DNA of 64,000 nt from Pandoraea oxalativorans (GTDB lineage Bacteria; Pseudomonadota; Gammaproteobacteria; Burkholderiales; Burkholderiaceae), in assembly GCF_000972785.3 (NCBI RefSeq), contig NZ_CP011518.2, positions 372,001 to 436,000 on the forward strand, in the 5' to 3' direction. Made by a program: the position numbers and the translations under genes. A model generated the notes under the pieces. That model ran no database searches, was not told where the DNA came from, and saw only the letters and a program-made list of their open reading frames with translations. This document shows positions 45,290-55,432 of this stretch, piece after piece. Position 1 is the stretch's first letter. Each line of letters opens with the position of its first letter.

Positions 45290-45541
45290 TGACCCTGCCT
45301 CGTTTTCACGTACAGCAAGTCATGCAGCAGCCAACGTGGCCTCGTACTCGACAGGGGTGAGAAAGTCGATTGAGGTGTGTAAGCGTTGTCGATTGTAATA
45401 GCCTTCGATCCAGTCGACGATATCCAGGCGAGCCTGTGCTCGCGTGTCGTAGCGAACCTGATAGATTCTCTCGACTTTCAGGGTTTTGAAGAAGCTCTCC
45501 ATCGGCGCGTTGTCCCATGCATTGGCACGGCGGCTCATCGA
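45290..45541 (-). pseudogene. IS3-family right end and OrfB C-terminal fragment
   Basis: The end TGACCCTGCCTCGTTTTCAC at 45290 is that of the element at 14675. The minus strand frame 45320-45538 reads MSRRANAWDNAPMESFFKTL (catalytic Glu) then KVERIYQVRYDTRAQARLDI and GYYNRQRLHTSIDFLTPVEY. Here the frame is continuous where the copy at 14.9 kb is shifted. Confidence 0.85.
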
Positions 45542-45620
45542 GATGGTGGCTTTGAATCCGACAGCCAGCTTCCTGTACGCCCGGCTTGCGTATTGCGCCC
45601 CTCTGACGCCCTTCTAAAGG

Positions 45621-46706
45621 TCAAGAGGTAAATTGGGTCTGCGCGATCTGGCGGTAACGTTGCCGGATGGCGTAGAAGACCTCTCGTGCGATATAGCGCT
45701 TGAGGCATCGAATCGCTTCAAGCTTTGAGTGGCCCTCGCTGACGCGTTTGGCGACATAGGCTTTTGTGCGATCGTCGGTTCGCAATCGACCGATGGCGAT
45801 AATGTGCAGGGCGCTGTTGGCCGCGCGATCTCCACCGCGATTCAGTCGATGTCGTGTCACCTTGCCAGAAGACGCCGGGACGGGACTCACTCCACAGAGG
45901 GCGGCGAAGCTGGCCTCTGACTGAAGCCGGTCGCTGTTGTCGCCAGCGGTCAGTAGCAGTTGCGAAGCGGACTCATAGCCAATTGAATACCGGGAGACCA
46001 GATCGGGGGCGAGTTCATCGACCAGAGCCGCGATCATGACATCGAGGTCGGCGATCTCGTCGTGCAACTCGAGATACCGACGCCCCAGTGATTTTAATGC
46101 AATCCGGTTGGCAGAGATCAGGCTCCGATAGTCAGACAGATCGGGACGCCACGCGGCCAATGTTCGAATAAGCTGCATCCGTGTCATCTTGCGCAGCGAT
46201 TCGCGTAACTCGTCAGGCGCGCTGATGATGGTACTGTGAATTAGTTGCAATGCAACGCGCCTCGCGGAGATGGCGGTCTTCCGGCAGACTTTCAGAACGC
46301 GCAGCGATTCAATCATGCCGTCGCGTGTCTTGGGCGTGACTGTACGCACACCAGCAAAGGCAGCATGCGCCGCGTTGCAAGCGTCCAGCGTGTCGTCCTT
46401 GCCGCGTTTGCGCCGGTCGCTCCTGTCGGGTGCCGTGACCTCAAGCACCGTTACGTGGGCCAGTTGAAGGTAGCGAAGCAAGCCCGCTCCGTAGGAGCCG
46501 GTGCATTCGACGCCAACCCGGGCAAGCTCTCCGAATGAGCGCATCCAGAGCAGCATCTGTTTGTAGCCATGCCGCGTGGTAGGGAAGCATTCACTGCCGA
46601 GCAGACGATCGTGTTCGTCAACGACAGCTGCAACATGCACGTCCTTATGGGTATCCACGCCGCCCACAACGTTGCGATATCCAGAAATAGCCGGTTCTTC
46701 TTTCAT
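45621..46706 (-). CDS. IS110-family transposase
   Basis: From the ATG at 46706 (MKEEPAISGYRNVVGGVDTH) the product has 361 residues. The N-terminal DEDD domain has VGGVDTHKDVHVAAVVDEHD (first Asp), GVECTGSYGAGLLRYLQLAH (Glu), RRKRGKDDTLDACNAAHAAF (Asp-Asp). The C-terminal transposase_20 domain has IGYESASQLLLTAGDNSDRL and ASFAALCGVSPVPASSGKVT, with Ser in ASSG. It is intact. Residues upstream of this start (MTQEGPDALSLY...) read from the IS flank. IS110 elements lack inverted repeats, so the borders (about 45542 and 46985) are approximate. Confidence 0.94.
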   Translation of the reverse strand: MKEEPAISGYRNVVGGVDTHKDVHVAAVVDEHDRLLGSECFPTTRHGYKQMLLWMRSFGELARVGVECTGSYGAGLLRYLQLAHVTVLEVTAPDRSDRRKRGKDDTLDACNAAHAAFAGVRTVTPKTRDGMIESLRVLKVCRKTAISARRVALQLIHSTIISAPDELRESLRKMTRMQLIRTLAAWRPDLSDYRSLISANRIALKSLGRRYLELHDEIADLDVMIAALVDELAPDLVSRYSIGYESASQLLLTAGDNSDRLQSEASFAALCGVSPVPASSGKVTRHRLNRGGDRAANSALHIIAIGRLRTDDRTKAYVAKRVSEGHSKLEAIRCLKRYIAREVFYAIRQRYRQIAQTQFTS

Positions 46707-46984
46707 GAGCCTTGCTCCGGTTGCCGATGAGATTGAGGCGATTTCACCGGCATCGAGTACCTGGACAAGACAGTAAAGCGACAGAGCGTCAGGCCCTTCT
46801 TGAGTCACACGTATCGACGAGGCGAAACCTCGCCGCTCGGCGGTTCCGGACGATCGACAGGTCAGGGGAAAGACACTACGTCGATCGGAATGTGGGTCAG
46901 GTCGCCCGGAACGCTTTACGGCACCAAAAGTCGCCGGACAGCCCTCATTGAAAGCCGCGAGAAGCCCGGAAACATCTGATACCC

Positions 46985-47619
46985 GTATTCTTACTATCCG
47001 AATGCAGAATCACCTGGTCGGGTGGTATCGCTTCGCGCGCACACAGGTCCTTGAGCACTTCACTGGCCAGTGCGCTGCTTTCCTGCGCATAGACCTGCCA
47101 ACCAACGATCTTTCGGCTGAACACGTCCAGAAACAGGTACAGATAAAAATACTGCCCGCGAACCGTGCTCGGCAGATAGGTGATGTCCCAGCTGTACAAC
47201 TGGTTCGGCGCACGCGCGCACACCGCACGGGGCTTGCTATGGGCCTGGGCCGGCCGTTCGCTGCGCCGGTGGGCGAGTTGCTTCTCGGCCTTCAGGACCC
47301 GGTAGAAAGTCGATTCCGAGGCAATATAGCGTTGCTGATCTGCCAAGCGCGGCACGATCTGGCTGGGCGGCAGATGACCCAATTCGGCCGAGTTCGCCAC
47401 CGCCAGAAGCTCGGCGCGCTCCTCGGCGCTAAGCTTATGGCGCGGCTCGTGGTGTCGTAATGTGCGCCGGTCCACTGCGTCAGGTTCGCCGCGCTGCCAG
47501 CGCTGAACGGTGCGGGCACTGAGCCCCAGAATGACGCACGCGCGTGCTTGGCGAGCCCCGGCCCGAGTCGCCTCGGTGATCAGACCAATCAATACTTTGC
47601 GCTGCTCAGACGACGTCAT
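46985..47619 (-). pseudogene. IS3-family OrfB, C-terminally truncated
   Basis: MTSSEQRKVLIGLITEATRA, LSARTVQRWQRGEPDAVDRR, and the catalytic segment NQLYSWDITYLPSTVRGQYF lead to PDQVILHSDS, where the second Asp is reached and the frame is cut. The final third, with the catalytic Glu, is missing because the IS110-side sequence follows. Confidence 0.85.
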
Positions 47620-48119
47620 TCGGCCTCGTCCCCGAGCAGCGCACGGTACTTTTTTTGCAGCACCAGTAGCGCCGCAGCCTCAGCCAGCGCCTTCTCCTTG
47701 CGCTTCAACTCGCGCTGCAGTTCAACATTGGCCTGCTTCAGAACCCGCACCTCTTGGGCGCTTTCGCGCCGGCTATCACCGTTTCTGCCCGCGGCACAGA
47801 ACTGCGCTCGCCACTGCGCGAGATGATGCGCAAACAAGCCGCGCTCCCGGCACCAGCCATGCAAGGCTTCGTCGACCAGACCATGGCTCTCCTGCAAGGC
47901 CATTAGCCGTTCCTCCAGCGACCAATCTTCCGGTCGTTTTGCGTGTGCAGAGCCCGAGCTCCGATTCGCGGCAGCGGCGCCTCTCATCCATTTCCTCAAT
48001 GTCAGTACGTTCACGTTCAATTCGTCGGCCACCGCGCCAACCGTGCGGCTCCCACGCCGCAGGACCTTCGACAGCGCTTGCTCCTTGAACTCGACAGAAT
48101 ACGTTTGTTTCACTTTCAA
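47616..48119 (-). CDS. IS3-family OrfA
   Basis: The 167-residue protein MKVKQTYSVEFKEQALSKVL, AVADELNVNVLTLRKWMRGA, then a long coiled coil (QEVRVLKQANVELQRELKRK) is an OrfA of the IS3 family. Its stop overlaps the OrfB start by four bases. A decayed relative lies at 28055-28385. Confidence 0.88.
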   Translation of the reverse strand: MKVKQTYSVEFKEQALSKVLRRGSRTVGAVADELNVNVLTLRKWMRGAAAANRSSGSAHAKRPEDWSLEERLMALQESHGLVDEALHGWCRERGLFAHHLAQWRAQFCAAGRNGDSRRESAQEVRVLKQANVELQRELKRKEKALAEAAALLVLQKKYRALLGDEAE

Positions 48120-48179
48120 CTTACACCTCTGACGCTACTTAATAAGGAAGTTCAGAGGCGACAACTAGTATGACGCCGG

Positions 48180-49625
48180 GGGCACTTGAAGCTGCTCATC
48201 GACAAACTCAAGCGCATGCAGTTTGGACGCAAGTCCGAGAAGCTCGCACGCCAGATCGAGCAACTCGAGCTGCGCCTGGAAGACCTGCAGGCCGACGAAG
48301 GTGCCACCGAGGCGGCCACGCCGATCAAGTCCCAAGTAAAAGTCCGATCCGAGCGGCAGGCGCTGCCGGAGCACCTCGAGCGTGAAGAGCGCGTCTACCT
48401 ACCCGAGGCCGAAGATTGCCCGGCCTGTGGCGGTAATCTCAAGCCGCTGGGAGAAGACGTCTCGGAGCAGCTCGAATACGTGCGAGCGCACTTCCGTGTG
48501 ATTCGCCACCGCCGCCCCAAGCTCGCTTGTGCGTGCTGCGACACGATTGTGCAGCAGCTGGCACCGAGTCGCCCGATTGAGCGTGGCGTGGCTGGCCCCC
48601 ATCTGCTCGCGCACATCATTACCAGCAAATTCCTCGATCACCAACCGCTGTACCGCCAGCAGGCGATCTACGCACGCGACGGCGTAGAGCTCGACGCTGG
48701 CCAAATGGGGCATTGGCTGGGGCGCGTGAGCTGGTTGTTAAATCCGCTGGTGGACGCTGTGCATGCCTACGCGCTGGGCGGCACCAAAGTGCACGGCGAC
48801 GACACACCATTGCCGGTGTTAGAGCCCGGGCGAGGTAGCACCAAGACTGGACGGCTCTGGGTGTACGTGCGTGATGACCGGCCCAGCGGCTCGACTGAAG
48901 CGCCGGCGGTATGGTTTGCTTACACGCCTGATCGACGGGGCGAGCACCCACAGCGACATCTCGAAAATTTTGGTGGCGTACTGCAAGCCGATGCGTTTGC
49001 CGGCTACGCGCCACTTTATGAAAACGGCAGCATCCGCGAAGCGGCGTGCATGGCGCACGCGCGACGCAAGATCTACGACCTGCACGCGGTACGCCCCAAC
49101 GCCATTACAGAAGAAGCTCTGCACCGCATCGGCGAGCTATATCGCATAGAAGCCGAAATCCGGGGCAAACCACCGGACGAGCGACGGCAAGTGCGACAGG
49201 CACAGGCTGTACCTCGACTCGAAGCGTTACGGCAGTGGTATGAATCCGTGCTGCCAACACTCTCTGCGAAGTCCGACACCACCCGCGCGATTCAGTACTC
49301 CCTGAACCGCTGGCCCGCGCTCGCCTATTACTGCGAGGACGGGCAGGCGGAGATCGATAACCTGATTGCCGAGCGTGCGCTGCGCGGCGTGGCGATCGGC
49401 CGCCGCAATGATCTGTTTGCCGGCGCCGACTCGGGCGGTGAGCGTGCTGCAGCGATGTACAGCCTGATCGGTACGGCGCGCTTGAACGGCATCAACCCCG
49501 AAGCCTATCTCGCCTACGTGCTCGAGCGCATTGCTGATCACCCGGTCAATCGGATCGACGAGTTGCTGCCATGGAACGTGGCCCAGCAACTGCCCGACAC
49601 CGCCAGGATCGAGCCCATTCGATAA
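48180..49625 (+). pseudogene. tnpC: IS66 TnpC (type A), N-terminally truncated
   Basis: About 480 codons remain of 528; the first ~48 residues (the MTSSHANLPDDIDALKALVF region) are missing. The open part keeps [75 protein letters not shown] and EIDNLIAERALRGVAIGRRN. The Met at 48186 could start a shorter product. It is likely inactive without tnpA and tnpB but could be complemented by the full copy at 53-55 kb. Confidence 0.88.
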
Positions 49626-49680
49626 CCGCCAAGCACCGGCGCGTCAACTACCGCTTCTACGGTACACATCGAGTGCTTAC
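48180..49680 (+). mobile_element. IS66-A copy lacking tnpA, tnpB and the start of tnpC
   Basis: The sequence joins IS66-A at the tnpC codons for HLKLLIDKLKRMQFGRK and runs to the normal right end (GAGTGCTTAC at 49680). The left part is replaced by the IS3 end region. Confidence 0.9.
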
Positions 49681-49779
49681 GCAGCAACTTCCTGACACCG
49701 CCAGGATCGAACCCATTCGATAACCGCCAAGCACCGGCGCGTCAACAACCCGATCTACGGTACACATCGAGTGCTTACG
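49681..49779 (+). repeat. Extra IS66-A right-end fragment
   Basis: Ninety-nine bases repeat the last part of the preceding element (from the QLPDTARIEPIR codons to GAGTGCTTAC) with a few changes. It is a tandem remnant of another IS66-A copy. Confidence 0.85.
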
Positions 49780-49780
49780 A

Positions 49781-50130
49781 AGCAGGTCGGGATCGTTCGC
49801 GTTCTCCATCGTGCCGCGATGGAAGAGCGCGGTATTCACGGGGTCGGCCTCCAGTCGGAAGGTCCCCGGGCGCGGCACTTGCACGCACGCGATCGGCTTG
49901 GCGTGACCGGGGGCATGGATGGACGACTCCACCCTGTCGTCGTCGAGGATCGCGCATTTGAAGTGGGCTTGGTCTTGCTCGGAGACCAGGTCGCGCAACA
50001 GCACGAAGCTGTGCACCAGGGTGTGCGCGTCCGCGCCGTGCATCAGGCGGTGCAGCGCCCGCTTGGCCTCCAGCCTTTGCGCGCCATAGAACCAGTCCAC
50101 CACACGAGCGTCGACGAAAAATGCACCGAA
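49781..50130 (-). pseudogene. Fragment of an unrecognised gene
   Basis: The minus strand reads FFVDARVVDWFYGAQRLEAK, RALHRLMHGADAHTLVHSFV, LLRDLVSEQDQAHFKCAILD, then VQVPRPGTFRLEADPVNTAL. The composition is protein-like and the frame is open on both sides until it meets the IS66 end (49779) and the low-GC region (~50130). I do not know the family. The start and end are both lost. Confidence 0.4.
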
Positions 50131-50526
50131 ACCCGCGTGGTTACTAGAGCCCCCCCAAAAAAACTGCCGTTTTTGGCGACGAAGTGTCGAACTCGGGAGG
50201 CCAGCCTGATGCGCGCATTGGACCTCAAGAAACCGACCGAAACCGACCGAAACCGAGCAGCTGACCCTGCCGTAGTGGCAAACGCAAAGTCTCTGGCCAT
50301 AAAAATCAACCGCTTACGATGTTAACTGTCGAACTCGGGAACTCCCCGCGAACGTAACAGTGCCCTGCGAACGGCTCCCCAGGACGTTCATCGATTGGAT
50401 GCCCGCCCCTCGAAACCGGAGAGCCTACCTGACGACCACTATTGCGGCGAAACGATTTTTCGAGGGGCTTATTTACAGTTAAGTCAATTTTTGAACGCCC
50501 CCGCTCTCAATGGAAAGTGTCTATTT
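50131..50526. other. Junk region with eroded IS6 ends downstream of the 741-aa gene
   Basis: It holds a short tandem repeat (GAAACCGACC units at 50228-50256), a duplicated TGTCGAACTCGGGA (near 50187 and 50326), a diverged type 2 IS6 tip (AACGTAACAGTGCCC, 50351-50365) and a diverged type 1 IS6 end (GAGCCTACCTGACGACCACT and on to 50453). Both IS6 tips have the orientation seen left of the two other low-GC genes. Confidence 0.55.
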
Positions 50527-52752
50527 TTAAAAATTTAAACTAGGCTTAATATAAATATCACTTGAAGATAAAATACTGACCATCTCTTTAATTTTCTTTT
50601 CCCCCAATTTAGCAACAGTTTTGTCTGTTTTGCCGTTGTGATAAAACACCTTGCTCGCACAATAAGCGAGTGTATTATCAAAAAATAAATTTTTATTATT
50701 TTTAATGGAATTCAAATCAAAAAGCACCCTGTATTCTTTTTTGCCCCCCAGCAATCGCATTTCGTATGTATTGTCTTCCGCAATTTTGATAATTCCTTGC
50801 ACTTTATATTTTCCTTTTAAGAACGTCTTCAACTGGATATTCTCCATAAGAGAATTATACTCTGAGTCTGAGAGCTCCTTAGATAAGTCATCAAGAATCT
50901 CTTGTGGGAAAAGTATATAAGCGTTTGCCTGAATTGAGCTTGAGTAACTAATAATCGGGTTTCGTCTATCTTCCGTTTTCCATAAGCGACCTATCGCTGC
51001 ATCCCCCTTCTCCAGGTACAATCCCCCGCCGGAATATGTTAGTTTTTTCAAATCATCCCTGTAGGCGTCAGGGTGCATCATTTGCGCTGCATCTTTGACT
51101 TTTATTTTATGTTTTTTAGACGATAAATTTTCAACTTTTATAATATTCGCACCCTTTATTTTTTGCTTTGAGGAACCTGTGGATGGCGCCGACAAAACAG
51201 CGTCGTAATCGTGAGATTTTTTCTCCAAAGAAGAACCGGAAATGGTGGCATGACCCATATTTTCCGCCATTGATTTGCTTTCTTCTTTTGGAATGGATTC
51301 CGCGTTTTCGGAGGCAAGTTGAGATGTTAAAATTTCCCCATCATCTAATAATGCCTTATCGGCCAAATGACTATCATTAATTTGGTCCAATAGCTTATAC
51401 ATCAACTTCGATACTGTCATCTCCAATGAATAAATATGTTCAGGCAAAATAAAATCAATGTTCACAATGGTACGATTCTCCCGAGAGGCTACGTTCTCTT
51501 GATCATCATTTACATCTTCCGAACCATTATTTTCGCTTGCCAAAGCATTATTTTGGCTCAACAAAAATTCCTCCCATGCGACAACTGCATTTTCATGAAT
51601 TTTTCCGTTTATTAAGGAAAGAAAAGAATCCTCATCAATTTTAAGATCTGGATTTACCGCACCGTTGATTGATTGATTTTTTACATCAAACATTATTGAT
51701 ATATTTTTTTCTAAAAATTCCTTTAGACGGAATAAATACGCCTTATTAGCCCGGTTTAATAAAATTTCATCTTTTTGATGCCAATAAGTTTCTTCAAAAT
51801 AATAATCGCAATACTTGATCATAATTTCTATGGCGAGTTTCAGGTTCTTTGTTATTGATTCAGCTGAATCCCCCTGCTGCAAGCAGTGCGAAAAAACATA
51901 AATCCAGACCATGATTTCTTTATTAATGGTTATTTTATTTTTTTCAAAGTATGCCTGAAGTTTATGCTCATCAAACGCCAGCGGCAGAATTTTATATTCA
52001 AATCTTTTCACGCGAATTTCGTCGGTTACACTATCCTCTTTATCTGCAGGGGAGGAGAAAAGATCACCATACGCACGCAGTCGAGAATATATTTTTTCCG
52101 GGGCGCTTCCGGTGGGGTACTGACGAACCATTTCCGAAAAATAGTGGTCAATCTCAAATTTGAACGCCGTTTTTAAAAATGATGCTGTAGCTGTTTTTAT
52201 CTTTTTCGAATGAGGCTCCATTCTTTTGCGTATACTATCGTCTATATATTGCTCGTCCATCCGTTTGCCAAGAATTGCTACCATATCGGATGATTTGTCT
52301 AAAGGATATTTGCCGCTTATGTTTCCCAACTCAAATAGGCTTTTAACAAAAACAAACAAATCGACAACATCAATGGAAAATAAAAATTCATCAGGGGCCT
52401 CAAGAATTAGGTGGGTTATGCCGCCAAATTCTGTAAGTAAATCGCATCTTCTTTTCGTTTTTTCTGCATAAGCCTCCATTATTTCCATTGCATGCCCATA
52501 TGTTTCAATGCATGCAGATATGTTTGTTTTTTCTTGCTCGGTCAAGCCTTCTTTGTTGCTGAGCTTGTTGATTATTATTTTTTTTAATTCTTGACAAGCT
52601 TTCATTCCGGATTCATATGCTGCCTGCTTGTCTGGATCAATAATACAATCAAAATCTTTTGCGGATAACTTGCTATTTTTAACCAGATTTAGACCATCGT
52701 AATTATTGTAATTAGGGTAAAGAATTTCACTGCCGGATATTGTTTTTCTCAT
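50527..52752 (-). CDS. Unrecognised 741-aa low-GC protein, candidate effector
   Basis: GC is about 34%, far below the surroundings, so the gene is foreign in origin. The protein is rich in Lys, Asn, Asp, Glu and Ile, largely helical and soluble. Residues ~30-330 contain long helices (DKQAAYESGMKACQELKKII, KTNISACIETYGHAMEIMEA). A Ser/Asn/Glu-rich linker spans ~400-530 (SENNGSEDVNDDQENVASRE). The C-terminal ~170 residues form a separate mixed domain (AYRDDLKKLTYSGGGLYLEK, GDAAIGRLWKTEDRRNPIIS, YRVLFDLNSIKNNKNLFFDN). I recognise no family and see no signal peptide. The ATG at 52752 starts MRKTISGSEILYPNYNNYDG. Diverged IS6 tips lie on its downstream side and IS66-A on the other. Effector status is inferred only from composition and setting. 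Confidence 0.7.
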   Translation of the reverse strand: MRKTISGSEILYPNYNNYDGLNLVKNSKLSAKDFDCIIDPDKQAAYESGMKACQELKKIIINKLSNKEGLTEQEKTNISACIETYGHAMEIMEAYAEKTKRRCDLLTEFGGITHLILEAPDEFLFSIDVVDLFVFVKSLFELGNISGKYPLDKSSDMVAILGKRMDEQYIDDSIRKRMEPHSKKIKTATASFLKTAFKFEIDHYFSEMVRQYPTGSAPEKIYSRLRAYGDLFSSPADKEDSVTDEIRVKRFEYKILPLAFDEHKLQAYFEKNKITINKEIMVWIYVFSHCLQQGDSAESITKNLKLAIEIMIKYCDYYFEETYWHQKDEILLNRANKAYLFRLKEFLEKNISIMFDVKNQSINGAVNPDLKIDEDSFLSLINGKIHENAVVAWEEFLLSQNNALASENNGSEDVNDDQENVASRENRTIVNIDFILPEHIYSLEMTVSKLMYKLLDQINDSHLADKALLDDGEILTSQLASENAESIPKEESKSMAENMGHATISGSSLEKKSHDYDAVLSAPSTGSSKQKIKGANIIKVENLSSKKHKIKVKDAAQMMHPDAYRDDLKKLTYSGGGLYLEKGDAAIGRLWKTEDRRNPIISYSSSIQANAYILFPQEILDDLSKELSDSEYNSLMENIQLKTFLKGKYKVQGIIKIAEDNTYEMRLLGGKKEYRVLFDLNSIKNNKNLFFDNTLAYCASKVFYHNGKTDKTVAKLGEKKIKEMVSILSSSDIYIKPSLNF

Positions 52753-52973
52753 ACAATTCTCTTTTTGAGAAATATAGATTTCGTTGAAAAAATTCGCTGT
52801 GATAAAAATATTTGATTTGCACTTATTTCATATTGACCCATTAAAAAATCATGTTTTAAAATCAATTGGTAAGGCGATTCGGTTAACTTCCCTAAGATGA
52901 CGAATGGGCAAGTTGCCATCAGATGCAGAGTGGCGCGGGTTCTCTCACATCGGCTGCATACGTGAGAGGCAAC
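52753..52973. other. AT-rich upstream region of the 741-aa gene
   Basis: About 220 bp, AT-rich for the first 120 and likely to hold the promoter. No hrpII pair is present. The final part is GC-rich and abuts IS66-A. Confidence 0.5.
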
Positions 52974-53028
52974 GTAAGCGCTCGATCAGTACCGTAGTAC
53001 GAGTCGTTGACGCGGCAGTGATAGCCGG

Positions 53029-54615
53029 TTATCGGATCGGCTCGATCTTTGCGGTGTCGGGCAGTTGCTGCGCCACGTTCCATGGCAGCAACTCGGCGAT
53101 CCGATTGACCGGGTGATCAGCAATGCGCTCGAGCACGTAGGCGAGATAGGCTTCGGGGTTGATGCCGTTCAAGCGCGCCGTACCGATCAGGCTGTGCATC
53201 GCTGCAGCACGCTCACCGCCCGAGTCGGCGCCGGCAAACAGGTAATTGCGGCGGCCGATCGCCACGCCGCGCAGCGCACGCTCGGCAATCAGGTTATCGA
53301 TCTCCGCCTGCCCGTCCTCGCAGTAATAGGCGAGCGCGGGCCGGCGGTTCAGGGAGTACTGAATCGCGCGGGTGGTGTCGGACTTCGCAGAGCGTGTTGG
53401 CAGCACGGATTCGTACCACCGCCCTAACGCTTCGAGCCGAGGTACGGCCTGTGCCTGTCGCACTTGTCGTCGCTCGTCCGGTGGTTTGCCCCGGATTTCG
53501 GCTTCTCTGCGATATAGCTCGCCGATGCGGTGCAGCGCTTCTTCTGTAATGGCGTTGGGGCGTACCGCATGCAGGTCGTCGATCTTGCGTCGCGCGTGCG
53601 CCATGCACGCCGCTTCGCGGATGCTGTCGTTTTCATAAAGTGGCGCGTAGCCGGCAAACGCATCGGCTTGCAGCACCCCGCTAAAGCTTGCCAGATGTCG
53701 CTGTGGGTGCTCGCCCCGTCGATCCGGCGTGTAGGCAAACCAAACGGCAGGTGCCTCATGGGAGCCGAACGGCCGGTCATCACGCACGTACACCCAGAGC
53801 CAGCCAGTCTTGGTGCCACCTCGCCCGGCCTCTAACACCGGCAGCGGCGTATCGCCGCCGTGCACTTTAGTGCCGCCCAGCGCGTAGGCACGCACAGCTT
53901 CCACCAGCGGATTTAACAACCCACTCACGCACCCCGGCCAATGCCCCATTTGGCTGGCGTCGAGCGCTACGCCGTCGCGTGCGTAGATCGCCTGCTGGCG
54001 GTACAGCGGCTGGTGATCGAGGAATTTGCCGGTAATGATGTGCGCGAGCAGATGGGGGCCAGCCACGCCACGCTCAATCGGGCGACTCGGTGCCGGCTGC
54101 TGCACAATCGTGTCGCAGCACGCACAAGCGAGCTTGGGGCGGCGGTGGCGAATCACACGGAAGTGCGCTCGCACGTATTCGAGCTGCTCCGAGACGTCTT
54201 CTCCCAGCGGCTTGAGATTACCGCCGCAGGCCGGGCAATCTTCGGCCTCGGGTAGGTAGACGCGCTCTTCACGCGCAAGGTGCTCCGGCAGCGCCTGGCG
54301 CTCGGATCGGACTTTTACTTGGGACTTAATCGGCGTGGCCGCCTCGGTGGCACCTTCGTCGGTCTGCAGGTCTTCCAGGCGCAGCTCGAGTTGCTCGAAC
54401 TGGCGTGCGAGCTTCTCGGACTTGCGTCCAAACTGCATGCGCTTGAGTTTGTCGATGAGCAGCTTCAAGTGCGCAATTTCTTGCTCGCGCGATGTGAGGC
54501 GCTCCTGCAGCGCGGCCGGTTGCGCTTGCTGCCGATGCAAAACCTCGTCACGTGCAAACACCAATGCCTTGAGGGCATCGATGTCGTCGGGCAGATTGGC
54601 GTGCGAGGAGGTCAT
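53029..54615 (-). CDS. tnpC: IS66-family transposase TnpC (type A), full length
   Basis: The 528-residue protein begins MTSSHANLPDDIDALKALVF, has an N-terminal coiled coil (LTSREQEIAHLKLLIDKLKR), the CPACGGNLKPLGEDVSEQLE and CACCDTIVQQPAPS zinc-binding region, KVHGGDTPLPVLEAGRGGTK (in other copies the first residues read HGDD, so one catalytic-region Asp is Gly here), [20 protein letters not shown] and EIDNLIAERALRGVAIGRRN. The D-to-G change may reduce activity. It is the reference for the broken type A copies in this window. Confidence 0.95.
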   Translation of the reverse strand: MTSSHANLPDDIDALKALVFARDEVLHRQQAQPAALQERLTSREQEIAHLKLLIDKLKRMQFGRKSEKLARQFEQLELRLEDLQTDEGATEAATPIKSQVKVRSERQALPEHLAREERVYLPEAEDCPACGGNLKPLGEDVSEQLEYVRAHFRVIRHRRPKLACACCDTIVQQPAPSRPIERGVAGPHLLAHIITGKFLDHQPLYRQQAIYARDGVALDASQMGHWPGCVSGLLNPLVEAVRAYALGGTKVHGGDTPLPVLEAGRGGTKTGWLWVYVRDDRPFGSHEAPAVWFAYTPDRRGEHPQRHLASFSGVLQADAFAGYAPLYENDSIREAACMAHARRKIDDLHAVRPNAITEEALHRIGELYRREAEIRGKPPDERRQVRQAQAVPRLEALGRWYESVLPTRSAKSDTTRAIQYSLNRRPALAYYCEDGQAEIDNLIAERALRGVAIGRRNYLFAGADSGGERAAAMHSLIGTARLNGINPEAYLAYVLERIADHPVNRIAELLPWNVAQQLPDTAKIEPIR

Positions 54616-54671
54616 CGCACAAAGGTAGCCGCTCGCACGCTGAGAATCTATCGGAAACCGCCCAAAATGCG

Positions 54672-55019
54672 TTATCTCGCACTACGCGGCCTGGCCGCAT
54701 CGACGGGCTCACGCCAGTCAAAGCCTTCGAGAAGAAGCGAGAGTTGGGCCGTGGTGAGCGCCACGACACCACCCTGGGCGCGCGGCCACGCGAATCGCCC
54801 CTTCTCGAGCCGCTTGGCCAGCAGGCAAAGTCCGCCGTCGCTCCAGTACAACGCTTTGAGCAAATCACCGCGCCGGCCACGAAACAGAAAGACGTGCCCC
54901 GAGAACGGGTCCTTTTGCAGCACCGACTCGACCTTGGCCGCCAGACCGTTGAAGCCACAGCGCCTGTCGGTCACACCCGCGGCGATCCACACACGCGTAT
55001 TTGATGGCACGCCGATCAC
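54672..55019 (-). CDS. tnpB: IS66 TnpB (type A)
   Basis: The 115-residue protein [40 protein letters not shown] and [20 protein letters not shown] is the standard IS66 Orf2. It overlaps tnpA by four bases. Confidence 0.94.
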   Translation of the reverse strand: MIGVPSNTRVWIAAGVTDRRCGFNGLAAKVESVLQKDPFSGHVFLFRGRRGDLLKALYWSDGGLCLLAKRLEKGRFAWPRAQGGVVALTTAQLSLLLEGFDWREPVDAARPRSAR

Positions 55020-55432
55020 CGAAATGCCTCCAACACCGTGCGGAGCACCTGCGCATCAACAGGACCGGAAATCTTGACCGTCGCCTGACCGATCCGTACT
55101 CCGATCGTGCCCGGATCCCGCCGCACTTCAGCAGCGATGGGGGCGAATATGGGGGCGAGCGCGCGCCCTGCATGCTCGAGAGCGGCGCGATCGCTGACGA
55201 GCGTGACCGGCAGCAATGGTGCGGGTTCGATGGCAAGCTGCGCCCGCTACTTGCGCCGCCATTTGAACAGCATATTGGCGTTGATGCCGTGCTCGCGCGC
55301 AAGCTTTGAAATCGATACCCCGGGCTCGCACGCCGCCGCTGCCAGGCGCCGGCGAAACGCCACATCGTAGTTCGGACGACCACGCCGTCCATTCCCATGA
55401 TTCTTTTCTGATTCCAAAGTAGTTCCCGTCAC
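55016..55432 (-). pseudogene. tnpA: IS66 TnpA (type A) with an in-frame TAG
   Basis: From 55432 the frame reads MTGTTLESEKNHGNGRRGRP, ACEPGVSISKLAREHGINAN, MLFKWRRK, then TAG at 55247-55249, then continues in the same frame with RAQLAIEPAPLLPVTLVSDR and ends [20 protein letters not shown] plus LEAFR. The stop falls just after the helix-turn-helix, leaving a 61-residue protein. IS66 transposition normally needs TnpA, so this copy is probably dependent on a helper. Confidence 0.85.

Noticed and set aside
49657..50103. Intact small gene on the minus strand
   Set aside because: The open frame uses IS66 end sequence for its C-terminus and is cut upstream, so only an internal fragment of the original protein remains.
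50228..50256. GAAACCGACC tandem units as a CRISPR-like array
   Set aside because: The units are 10 bp and directly adjacent with no spacers. No CRISPR array was seen anywhere in the window.
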